DNA of 64,000 nt, from assembly GCA_029449235.1 (NCBI GenBank), contig JANATG010000003.1, forward strand, positions 310,001-374,000. The letters run 5' to 3'. Under the pieces are notes generated by a model. That model was given only the letters and a program-made list of their open reading frames with translations. It searched no databases and was not told the origin of the DNA. The DNA comes from Linnemannia schmuckeri (taxonomy: Eukaryota > Mortierellomycota > Mortierellomycetes > Mortierellales > Mortierellaceae). Shown piece by piece: positions 13,894 through 23,929 of the stretch. Numbering within the stretch: position 1 is the first letter of the stretch; every line of letters begins with the position of its first letter. A program made the position numbers and the translations under genes.

Positions 13894-13928
13894 CTGCCTG
13901 TCTGCCTGTCTGCCTGTCTGCCTGCCTG
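13894..13928 (+). repeat. CTGC/CTGT tetranucleotide repeat
   Basis: CTGCCTGT is repeated about four times in tandem. The complementary strand reads as GACA/GGCA units. Confidence 0.85.
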
Positions 13929-14536
13929 ATATGCATGATACGTCGATGTCATGTTCGATTTGTCGTTTCTCCTCGACCCTGCAGACTGACAGATAGACAG
14001 CAGGTCTAAGATAGAACAAGAAAATAGAAGAACAAGAAGCAACAAGAGAAGAAGGGGATCGAGCCAGCCTGGAGGGGCGTAAGGGCCAAATTGTCTGTTT
14101 TGACATTCTGACCTTCCATTTTTTATCGACCCAATAAGCGACCAGAGTTTTCTTTTGGTACATTTTTATTTCAACTCGTCCATCGGCTGTCTATCCGATC
14201 GGTACTAAATTGCCTGTTATTCAATCGAAGCCTAATTTATATTCACTTCTACCTCTTAACAATTCTATTCCAAAAACTGATTCCACTACTGAGTGACGAC
14301 TGGATCAAGTACCACGGGGACACCAATGGACGCGGCAACCAACCAACGTCCTTCCCCTGCTCTCTGCGCTCTCTTTTCTCGTTCCTTATTTTTAATATTC
14401 TTATTCTATTCTTTCACTCCCTCGTCCTCGGCATTCTCCCCTGAACTCGACCTCGACTCCCACTCCTCCTCCTCATTCTCATTATCTCTATGCTCCCACC
14501 CTCTCATTCCTTCACTAACCTCCCTTCCCCCTAGGT

Positions 14537-14543
14537 TATAAAA
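14537..14543 (+). promoter_or_regulatory. TATA box of the amino-acid permease gene
   Basis: TATAAAA lies 226 bp before the permease ATG and is followed by a pyrimidine-rich leader. The position fits a core promoter with a 5' leader of roughly 150-200 nt. A canonical TATA box agrees with the very strong codon bias of the gene, since both are usual for highly expressed, regulated genes. Confidence 0.65.
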
Positions 14544-14768
14544 CCCGGCACCATCCCCCAACTTTTCCTTTTTTTCTCTCGACTTTGTTCAGCTCTACAA
14601 ATCCATACCCACCCTTCATTCTCCCTTTCTCCCTCCTCTCCCTCCCTTTACCCTCTCACCCTTCCCTTTCCTTCCGAGCTCCCTTTGCTCCTTTCTTCCT
14701 TCTCAGCCTCCTCTCTCCTAGACACTTCCCCTCCTTCACCCTCCAACCCAAACACACAAATACATAAA

Positions 14769-16600
14769 ATGTCGAAGCAAGACTACGACGGTGCGGAGAA
14801 GTACGATGTCGACCAGATGCACGATGTGCCCCAGACTCACATGGCTGCTGAGCAGGAGGGTTTGAAGCGTGATCTTCGTCTTCGTCACATGATCATGATT
14901 GCTGTTTCTGGTACCATCGGTACCGGTCTCTTCTTGACCTCCGGAAGCACCATTGCTACCGCCGGACCCGGTGGTGCTTGTAAGTCGTCGTCTTTTGTTT
15001 GCTAGCTTAATTTATTGCTTGCATGTGTTCCTGTGTGCATTGTGTCCGCAGTTGCTCATGGGAAAGAAATCATCATTGTCAGACCACAACAACTCACCAC
15101 GCTCACTCTCTCTTCCTTTCTATACAACCTCATCCTATCAAACTAATAGTGCTCGCATACTGCTTGATCGGTCTCTGGCTCGTCTTTGTGTGCCAGGCTA
15201 TCGGTGAGATTGCCACCCTCCTCCCCCTCCCCGGTGCCTTCAACGCCTGGGGTGCCCGTGTCTTTGACGAGGCCTTCTCCTTCCAAATGACTTGGATGTA
15301 CTTTATCAACTGGGCTTTGACGATTCCAGCCGAGTTGGCTGCCGCCGCTGTCATTGTCGAGTTCTGGATTGGCAAGGATTCCTCTTTCCCTTCTTGGGTC
15401 GTTCCTCTTCTCATCATTCTTATCATGATTGCCATCAACGTTACTGGAGTTAAGGCTTATGGTGAGATCGAATACTGGCTCTCCGTCTTGAAGGTCTTCA
15501 CCATCTTGATGTTCATCGTCTGCGGTATCCTCGTCGATGCCGGTGCTATCGGTGGTGTCACCTACGGTTTGAAGTCCTGGTCGCACGGTGAGGCCCCCTT
15601 TGTTGGTGGTTTCTTTGCCTTCGTCAAGACTCTCGTCTCTGTCGGTTACGCCTATGGTGGTTCCGAGATGACTGGTGTCACCGCTGCCGAGTCCCGCAAC
15701 CCCCACAAGCATGTCCCCAAGGCCGTCAACACTGTCTTGATCCGCATTGCTGGTTTTTACATCTCGTCCGTCTTCTTGCTCGGAGCCATCGTCAACTACG
15801 ATGATCCCGCCCTCAAGAACACTGACAAGTCTGCTGCCAAGGCCCCTTTCACCCTCGTCTTTGTCAAGGCCGGAATCAGCGCTGCTGCCAACTACATGAA
15901 CGCTGTCGTCTTCACCTCCATCTTCTCGGCCATCAACTCTGACTTCTACGTCGCCACCCGCATGTTGCTCTCGCTCTCCCGTAACGGCTGGGCCCACAAG
16001 TCGATCGGTTATACCAACTCCCGCGGTGTCCCCATGGTCGCTCTTGCCATCGTCACCTCGTGCTCGTGCTTGTCCTTGGTCACCATCTTTGTTGGTTCTG
16101 GTGTCGTCTTCAGCTGGTTCGTCTCCATCATTGGTTCCATCATCTTCCAGTCCTGGATCTTGATTCTCCTTCTTCACTTCCGTTTCCGTTACTGCTGGAA
16201 GGCACAGGGTCGCGACGTCAAGGACCTCCCCTACGTCTCCTGGGGCTACCCTTACGGTAACATCATTGCCACCTTCATCGGTATCTGCTGCATCATCGGA
16301 ACCTGCTACTTGTCCGTCATTGATCCCCCTCAGCACCCCGGTGATGGTGCCACTGAGGAGGCTCTCAAGGCTTTCAAGAGTGCTCGTGACGGATATGCCC
16401 AGGGTCTCTTGGGTGCCTGGTTCCCTTGGATCTTGTCCGCCATCCTTTTCTTCTCCTACAAGTTTACCCGTGGCACCAAGTTGGTCAAGGCCGAGGAGGC
16501 CGATCTCGACACTGGTCGCTTCATCCCCTCCGAGTCTGACAAGGAGGACTTGGAGGTTAAGGGCCCCCTCTGGAAGCGTGCCCTCAAGTTCATCATCTAA
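14769..16600 (+). CDS. Amino-acid permease (YAT/APC family)
   Basis: This plasma-membrane amino-acid/proton symporter has about 12 helices and 553 residues. There are two exons, 14769-14979 and 15150-16600, and the intron is GTAAGT...AATAG in phase 1. The join restores the family-typical block in which TM1 (SGTIGTGLFLTSG) runs through GPGGALLAYCLIGLW into the GEIATLLPLPGAF loop. Later family signatures include ESRNPHKHVPKAVN in the middle of the protein and the NSDFYVATRML segment. Codons are strongly C/T-ending (GCC, GTC, TCC, GGT), unlike the flanking genes, which suggests high expression. The substrate cannot be read from sequence. A second acceptor-like CAG at 15051 would break the frame. 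The gene is convergent with the SET-domain gene. Confidence 0.95.
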
Positions 16601-17144
16601 AGCACTTGCATTGGACTTTAAAAACCTTTTTTTTCTTTTGTAGTTGTACACCTTCAAAAAATACTTAATAATACATCTTCAAAAAAACAACAAAACTCGT
16701 TCCTTCTTCCTCTTGTGCATGCTGGTAGTGTCGCTTCTAGTTCATGAGTAGTGTACCTTTCAGGTACCATCAGTTTTGTCTCAGATACTTCGATCCCTGA
16801 TCGGTGGTCCGTGTGTAGGTCTTTCGCCTTTGAATCTTAGACAGCCTTTTTCTCTCTCCTTTGACCAGCAATGATCTTTTCACATTTTCCTCACACCTTT
16901 CTCTTCCCTTTTCGTTACCCACACCCAACAACAACACCACAATGTTGACATCTCACATCTATTCATTGGGGATCACTTCACTCCACCTTCTAAACTTTCG
17001 ACCAAGCACCGGTTACGACATATGTAATGAAAACTTGGTAATATCTTAGCTCAGTCAACTGCACGGCCTCTACCTTTGCCTTTCTTCTTTAACGGGTAAC
17101 AAAAAAGTGTCAAATTTATGCGTTTTCAATGTCGGATCGCTATC

Positions 17145-17710
17145 TCAAATTCTAGCAATATTCGTCCTGTTTGGTTGTTTGGTGACCCTTGTAATTGGCG
17201 ATATCTGGCTGTCGATTAATGTGATGGTTGCGCTGTCCCTCCATTTCAGGAGATAGCGGCCTGCTATCGGTCTATCCAAAAAATTCGAAAGGCGTAAGTC
17301 AGAACGGTATAATATCTTCGCATGATGCTGTGCAATCATATCACAGATGCTTAGGGTTTCAAGGTTTCGGTACTGCAAGTTACCATCAATACACTGAATG
17401 GCTCTTCCTGTGATCAGCCATTGGGAAACATAAGTGATTCGAGATGGAATCGCGTGTGCTTCTTGAAGGATTTCCTGTTCCTCTTCGTCTAGGGAAAAAA
17501 AAAAAAAAGTGACATAGCCGGAATCGCCCATTCTCTCTTTGTTCCAAAGGTCTCCAACTCCAAAATCCAGTCTTCTTTGTCACGAGCAAATGGATTGACG
17601 CGTGGGTTGTCCTCTCCTTCAATGATGACGCCGGCTTCATCATCAACAGGGGCGCTGGACGGCACGGCATCTTCTCTCACGAGAATTCTGGAGCTAAGTG
17701 TGATTGGCAT
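17145..17710 (-). CDS. Hypothetical protein or gene remnant, split by a T14 tract
   Basis: I do not recognise this gene. Two minus-strand open frames look protein-like and abut. The first starts at ATG 17710 and is acidic (segments DDEAGVIIEGEDN and DKEDWILELETF). The second resumes after a run of 14 T ending in CCCTAG and reads DEEEQEILQEAH then LITGRAIQCIDG. They lie in different frames. The T14-CCCTAG string looks like a strong 3' splice site, so this may be a short spliced gene. I could not find a convincing 5' splice site in the right phase; GTGACA inside the first frame is the best candidate. A frameshifted relic with an expanded T tract explains the data equally well. Real coding status is uncertain. 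Confidence 0.3.
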
Positions 17711-18171
17711 GTTCGCAATGAGGAAAAGAATAGTTGATTTTTTTTTGGTGGCGTTTTCCTTGTTATTTTCATTGTGTTGAATATGTCCTGATCAGAAAGT
17801 GACATTTGAACGATCTTTTGGACAGGTTTTCGAAGTCGACAATTGCACATTCCCTATTCGTGGTATATGCTGGCTTAGACAGCATTTCTAAAATGGCGCT
17901 CAGCAAGCCCAAGGACATCAGTTGCAAAAAGATCATGGGAATGCGTTAATTAAAAATTAGCTCGACAGTTTCAGTTGGATGCAACAAGATGGTAGAGCTT
18001 GATCCCAATTCGAGTAACACTGATAGGCGGTATACATTTTTCAAAGCCTCGCCGGCGGATACTGAGTTGCGATTGCACGAAGGAGGAAGGGGAGGGAGGG
18101 GAGGGGAGGGATCATTCCGGAGAGAAAAAAAGACACAAAATACGCTTTTGAAACGCGGTTCCAGCAAAAAG

Positions 18172-18206
<35 letters not shown>
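18172..18206 (+). repeat. Poly(A) tract, 35 nt
   Basis: This is an uninterrupted run of 35 A. It could be the tail of an old retroposed sequence, but I found no flanking target-site duplication or recognisable retrogene upstream. Confidence 0.85.
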
Positions 18207-18207
<1 letters not shown>

Positions 18208-19225
18208 GATCGACATTGAGGGCATGGCAACATAAGGGAGGCACATTGTCTTACCCAGGCATCCAGCCGGTGTATTCTACAGGTTCGGCAGAGGCTATGC
18301 CAATGGAGGCTTGTCACCCCGTTTCGGTACCGCAATTGTGGCCATCGCATTGTTGAGTGAGGCGTGAAATGGTCGATCCATTACTGACCTAGCAAAGTGA
18401 ATAAGAAAAAATGTAAAAAAGTGTCGGGATTGTTTTGTTGTCATGTCTGTTACAACCGACTACGTCAGAAACATGCCTTATCCAGTACATTACCAACAGA
18501 TAACGGATTTCATATGCATTGAGTTCTCACGTTTCTGTCAACCCCCCTCCCTAAGTAAACCTCGTACTGTTGATTTAGGGTGGGGAACCACTTGTCCTCC
18601 AATTACAACTCGTCTCAAACTACAATATCCGACGGTGGTGATAAGGGGTGTACAGGTCGAAGCAACATCCTTGACTCAACTTGAGCTCAATAACCCGACG
18701 CGATGTAAGGTGCACACACGCGGCGGTAAAGTATATGTCCGATAGAAAATATCGATATCCACTTTCAACTCAAAGAAGAAACCTCAGAGGCTACCTCGGT
18801 ATGTATGGCTGGGATGGTTTTTGCAGTGGTGGTGTGTGGTGAAGAGACAAGGAGAGTAACAGAGCCGCAATAAAGTAACCCTCTTCAAGTGACCATCATG
18901 CAAGCATAGAGGGTCAGCAGATCAACAAAATGATAGTCAAATAAGCAGCATCACCCATCAAATGCTCATCTCTTTACCATTGATCTCACACTACCAAACA
19001 ACACCAACAGCATACAGGGGAATATATCCTTGCATTAATCCCTGCCCTACCACTGGTGTGTTCTCCACATAAGTACGTATCGGCATTGGTTGTACTGAAC
19101 GTTGATGAAAAAAAATAGTGTATGCCATTTTAATAATAAATGCGTGTGTGTATTCCTGAAATAGTATTGATATGCATGAAGGGGATCGTGTGTTGTTGAA
19201 CAATAAAGCATTGCTGTCCGTGAAC

Positions 19226-21564
19226 TTAGAGCTCGGCAAGGAAACTGTCGTATCCCTGAAGCCCGTTCTGAAGAATCTGTTTTTCGCCCTGAACACAGAG
19301 ACCTCCATAGTAAAGTGGTCCAGACAACTTTGCCTATTGTAGGTATTCATAAAAAAAGTCGAAGTCAGTACTTGCCTAGATCATTTTATATGTAAAAGGT
19401 ACATCCACAAAATACATCTCTATGGATACATTTTCTCAATAAAAGAAGTGCATGTTTGTTTGTTTGTGGTCAGGCGAGGATGGTTGCGCTTACCTTCTTG
19501 AGAGATGCCAAGTCCTGCTCAGCAGTGGTCTTGTCAGTGACACCAAAGGCATCGGCGCGGATACGGATAAGAGTCAAAATGGCCTCGAGAACAGCCTTGC
19601 GAGTCTTCTTGCTCTTCTCGTCGCGAGGGCCAAGCTCTGGCTTGGGGACCTTTTGATGTCCCTCTCCCTCTTCGTCCTCATCATCCCCTTCCATTTCCTC
19701 ATCCTCGTCGCCGCGCTCCTCCTGCTCGCGACGCATAAAGATATCGTTAAAGTACTCCATCGCAGCCTCCATATCCTCCTGAACCTTGGCGAACTGGTCT
19801 TTCTCCATGAACAGGACGTTGAGAAGCATTAACAGGCGGTCGTCGATCGAGCCGTCGTGCATCATATACATGATGTCCCTAGGGAAATCGTCCTCCTCCT
19901 CGCCCTCCATTTCCTCGTCATCCTCATCTTCAGCCTCGGCCTCACCAGCAGCCTTCTTCTTGGAGGTCTTGGGCGCGCAGCAATCGCCACCCTCAGCATG
20001 CTCATGTCCGTGGTGCTCGTGTTCATGTCCATGTCCATGTCCATGCTCATGATCGTGATCGTGATCATGGTCTCCTTCACCGCAGCATCCACCCTCCTCG
20101 TCATCACCCTCGGCGCCAATGAAGGCGTCCTCGTTCTCTAAGAACCAAGCTGTCCTCTCCTCAACCAACTTCTCGTCTTTGAGGATTCTTTGAGCAGCCT
20201 GGCGGACCATATCGAGCTGAATGGTAACAGTGTCATGGGGGTTGTTCTCGACTGCGAATCCGTACTTGCTCAGGAGAATCTTGTTGGGGTAAGGACCATA
20301 ATGGCGAGTGATCTCCTCGCCCTTCTCGACCTCGTCGTCCAGGATGATGTCGCAGGTATCGTTAATCTCTTCATCGTCATCATCTTCAGCATCCTCGTCC
20401 TCCCATTCCTCACCATCCTCCTCCATGTCCTCCTCAGCCTTCTTGTCGGTAGCAGGGGTCGAGTCATCGCCAGCCAAGTCAGGGACTTCATCGTCGTCAG
20501 ATCCATCCTCGTTCTCTTCATCGTCCTCGTCATCAGATCTGTCCTCCATATGTTCACAAGCCAAAGCGCCACAGATCTCGCAGACCTCCTCGTGGGTCAA
20601 ATAGTCCGAGTTAGGCATAGGGTTGTGGTTCACACTAGAAAAGTTTAAAGCATGACAGTGTAAGTATATAAATCAACGATGAATTTTGTCACAGTGATTC
20701 AACGGTTGCACAAAACTGATGAGCAAGCTTACAAGTCGGCAAAGGGGACCAAGGCGGTGACATGGAAATTATCGACATCCATGCCTCTGGAAGAGACAAT
20801 CTCCATCATGGCTCTGAATGCCTCCAGCGTAAAGAATTTGGTCTTAATCTCTGCGGTAAAGACATCCGAGTGCTTTTCGATGAATGGCACCACAATCGAC
20901 TCGAAATCCTCCTGCAAGTCTTTCTATTTAACGCGGAGCAAAATAACCAGGTTGTTTTGTTAGTCTCTGTTTCTAACCGGTCTTTTTCTTTGCTACATCA
21001 TCAATCGTCCAAAGGCTGACTTACGATGTCGGCCTCGATATCGTTGTAAGCTTCGCACATCTTCATCATCTCGCGAGACTCCTTAGATAACGCGGTAGCC
21101 ATCTGAGGAGGGCGCTTGGTCAAGAGAGCCAAGTAAGGCGCCCAGGGAGACTGAGCTCCACGCGAGAGCTCGTACATGCAGCCGATAGTCAATGCGGTAT
21201 CGCCCTCAATCTCGTCGTCCTCTAGTAAGTTGGCAATCCCTGTGGTCTGCACCGACAACACAATTGCCTTGGGCACCTGAATCGCTGTTGTTTCAAGTGA
21301 TGTTTTTTGTGGATTAGTTATCTCGTTCTTTCGACTGATAAACACGTTGTTCCACGCCAATTACTTTTGGAAGTGAGGCACCCCTAGTCGCTGCTTCTTG
21401 TACTTTCTATGGTTACCTTCATAGCCGGGTTCGAGGCGTTTCTTCGCAAAGACGCCGAGACCGTGTTTGTTGGCGGTCTCCTTGATCTCGATAGCGGTCT
21501 TGTCCCACAGGATTTCGTTCTCTTCTGCCCAAGCGAGGAAGGTGGTCAGCTCCTTTGACGACAT
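19226..21564 (-). CDS. SET-domain protein lysine methyltransferase (SETD/Rkm type) with acidic and His-rich inserts
   Basis: This is a predicted protein-lysine methyltransferase using S-adenosylmethionine, in the SETD6/SETD4/Rkm/Set10 group. Exons on the minus strand are 21564-21417, 21284-21025, 20923-20733, 20634-19494 and 19333-19226 (615 aa), with all joins in frame. Visible SET blocks are the N-terminal NKHGLGVFA, the cofactor block VNHNP (201-205) and the catalytic GEEITRHYGPYPN followed by LLSKYGF (tyrosine about 312). A strongly acidic stretch of about 80 residues (about 210-290), starting with a CEICGALACEH motif, separates the NHNP and GEEI blocks. After the SET domain, a His-rich run (about 388-412) is bracketed by two Cys-Cys pairs. 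The C-terminal exon reads as the usual GEKxIL helix. Ribosomal proteins are common substrates in this group, but the target here is unknown. Confidence 0.88.
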
Positions 21565-23668
21565 TATGTGTGTTGGTTGTGTGATGTCGGAAGTAGGGGG
21601 GATGAGAAACGAGGTGAATGAGTGTGTGGTGGCCAGGCTATGTAAAGGAGATTTTTTCTCTGTTGTTTGCCAATCCATGGGCAGTCACTCACAAAAAAAA
21701 AGTGTTCTGGGAACGCCACCAAAATTACAATAAAAAAAATGGAAACTGGTTTGTTGGCAAGCGCGACACATGGGGCTACAATATTCACGAATGCAAAGAC
21801 CATATCCATGAAGAGCGAGAGAGGAAAACAAAAAGAGCACTCTCTCTCTCTCTCTCTCACACACACATGCTCATTCTACCTTTTGTTTCGAACCCCTTCC
21901 CACAAAATATATCATTCCTTTCCTAAATACAATAGTTCAAATGAGATGATTTTAATTATTTTTTTATTCACACTAATATCTGTGAGAAGCACATTAACTA
22001 CGAGAATAGAGGAGGAAAGAAGGGTGAGGAAGGGAATAAGGGTCCTTACTATGATTCACTTCACGTGTGGAGGTCTCACTTGGAATCCATAGGTCTCCTC
22101 ACCCTATCGTATGGCTTCGGTTCATTTGCCCCCTTCTCTTTCCTCGCTTGCTATCTTCCATTTGTTCTACTGCTTCACAGTTTTTTAGCCGATACCACCT
22201 CTCTAAGCTGAAGACAAAAGCCTTGGCAAAGTCTCCGCCTTTTCACTCATCTGCAGCAATTATTGTCAGTTAGGCAAAGACTAAATTCATGCATGAACAT
22301 CCATCCCCAAAAAACAAATTCGATAGGCAAGGGATACGACATGGACAAGGGATGACGGGGGGAGGCTATGAAGGTGCAGTGGAACTTACGAGGATTGCCA
22401 CAAAGCACAACTTATTTCATGCGGGGGTAAGTAAGTGTGGATGTGGATGCCCCATGTTTTACATTACTTTTCGATTTGTCCCCAACTCAGCCATCAAAAG
22501 AGATACTAAAAGGGAAAAACAAAAGAGGGGGTGAAAGGGATGAGGAGACTAAACATGAGAAGGAAAAAAAGAAGCCAAAAGAATCATAAGAAGAAAAAAA
22601 AGGACGATTATATCACGCATAGCACATAGGAGGACAACGCGTTTCATCCATTTCGAAAGAATGTTATCAGTCAGGTCTTTCCACCCACGGGTTAAGAAGA
22701 GCTTCTTTTTCTTGTTCCTGGAGATTATGATACGCTAATTTGAGAAGGCTAGGAGGAGGAAGGCTAAGAGGAGAGGGAGGGAAATATGGTTAGAAAGCAT
22801 ATAAGGAAGGCAGCAAGTGTAAGGAAGTATCACAAAGAATGGATGGAAAAGGGGCGATAGGAAGGGAAGCGGTATGTCAAATCAAAAGGAAGGGGAAAGA
22901 CACGGGAAAAGGAAAGGAAGGAAGACAGGATAATAGTGAGACGCGAAGGAAACCGGTCAAACCGGCCGAGTTCCATCGTCTTTATCCATCGTCTTGATCC
23001 ATCGAAATCCTTGACATGGAGTGGAGAGACTACTTGGAACTGCATGAATGCGTTGATATACTCAAGACAAAGGAGAAAGCACCATACGTTTTACAAAAAG
23101 GCGTTATCCGGTCTGCACTGTTCTTCGGCACTGCCATGTCGGTGCCATGGTCCATGCATCCATATTGCTCCTCTCCCACCCTCTCTCCCCCCCACTCTCA
23201 CAACTTTGTGTGATCCCATGGAATGTGAGGTATGTTTGATGGGGCGCCCAATCAAAGAGGTAAACAACAGAGCAAAGAACCAACAACAATAGCAAAAAAG
23301 AACATGAAAACAATTGCGTTCGGCTCATCGATCCATATCACCGCGCCGCGGGGGGTGTTTGTCATGGACTGCCACTGAATCACGCCTCGCCTTTTTTTTC
23401 TTACCTGTCGGACGATTATGCCAACTAAAAAGAAAGACAACGATAAAGACAAAAAAGGCAAAGGAAAAAAAGGGGGGGAAGGGGGAGGGGGTGCGAAATA
23501 AAAGAGAGGGAAAAGAAGGGAGGGAAAGGAGGGAAGTGATAAGGAGAGAACAATGCACTCGAAACAAAAGGAAGGGAATAAAGGAACGAAAACAAGAGGG
23601 TTGGTTGACAAGGAGAAGAAAGAAGTAAAGAGGAATGACCGACATCGACTCCCTTTCATGGCTGACTG
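21565..23668. other. Divergent promoter region, no gene seen
   Basis: This spacer lies between the SET-domain gene and the low-complexity protein gene, which diverge. It contains a CT/CA microsatellite (21841-21867) and long purine- or pyrimidine-biased stretches. ORFs on both strands are compositional shadows. Confidence 0.5.
21841..21867 (+). repeat. (CT)n-(CA)n compound microsatellite
   Basis: About nine CT units are followed by about four CA units, resembling the repeat at 8113-8143 with the two dinucleotide blocks in the opposite order. Confidence 0.85.
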
Positions 23669-23676
23669 TATAAAAG
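23669..23676 (+). promoter_or_regulatory. TATA box upstream of the low-complexity protein gene
   Basis: TATAAAAG lies about 260 bp before the ATG at 23930. The spacing resembles that of the permease TATA box to its ATG (226 bp), which supports both assignments. Confidence 0.55.
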
Positions 23677-23929
23677 AACGTGCCATGCCCGCTTGCTTTT
23701 TTTTTTTTCGTTCTTTTCCTTTTCTCATTACGCTTCTCCCACAGCATATTACAGCGAAATAACATTTCAACGAAAGCAAAATTTATCCCCGCATTTGCAT
23801 AAACCGCCATTCCACTCACCCTCACAAGTACATTCACTACAACGACCCGATCGCATAACATCACTTCGCATAAATATCCCATATTCCCAACGTATCACGC
23901 ACATCACGCGTATATCCATCCATACAATC

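Larger units (their letters stand above)
7955..14536. other. 6.6-kb gene-free interval
   Basis: I find no supportable gene between the metallophosphatase stop and the permease TATA box. ORFs are short, compositionally biased and lack family motifs. The interval holds a CA/CT microsatellite (8113-8143), a CTGC-type repeat (13894-13928), several A/T runs, and a long pyrimidine-rich stretch just before the permease. It may contain distal regulatory DNA, long untranslated exons or non-coding RNAs that cannot be recognised from sequence alone. Confidence 0.5.
16601..19225. other. Convergent intergenic region with a weak gene candidate
   Basis: This spacer lies between the 3' ends of the permease and the SET-domain gene. 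It is too long for untranslated regions alone. It contains a weak minus-strand gene candidate (17145-17710), a 35-nt poly(A) tract at 18172-18206, and otherwise unremarkable AT-rich sequence. Confidence 0.5.

Noticed and set aside
15143..16657. 504-codon minus-strand ORF opposite the permease
   Set aside because: It is the antisense shadow of a strongly codon-biased gene. The plus strand has the permease motifs, while the minus ORF is Asp/Gly-rich with no family features.
18443..18745. 100-codon ORF of mixed composition
   Set aside because: No recognisable motif, no promoter and an isolated position. A chance ORF cannot be excluded.
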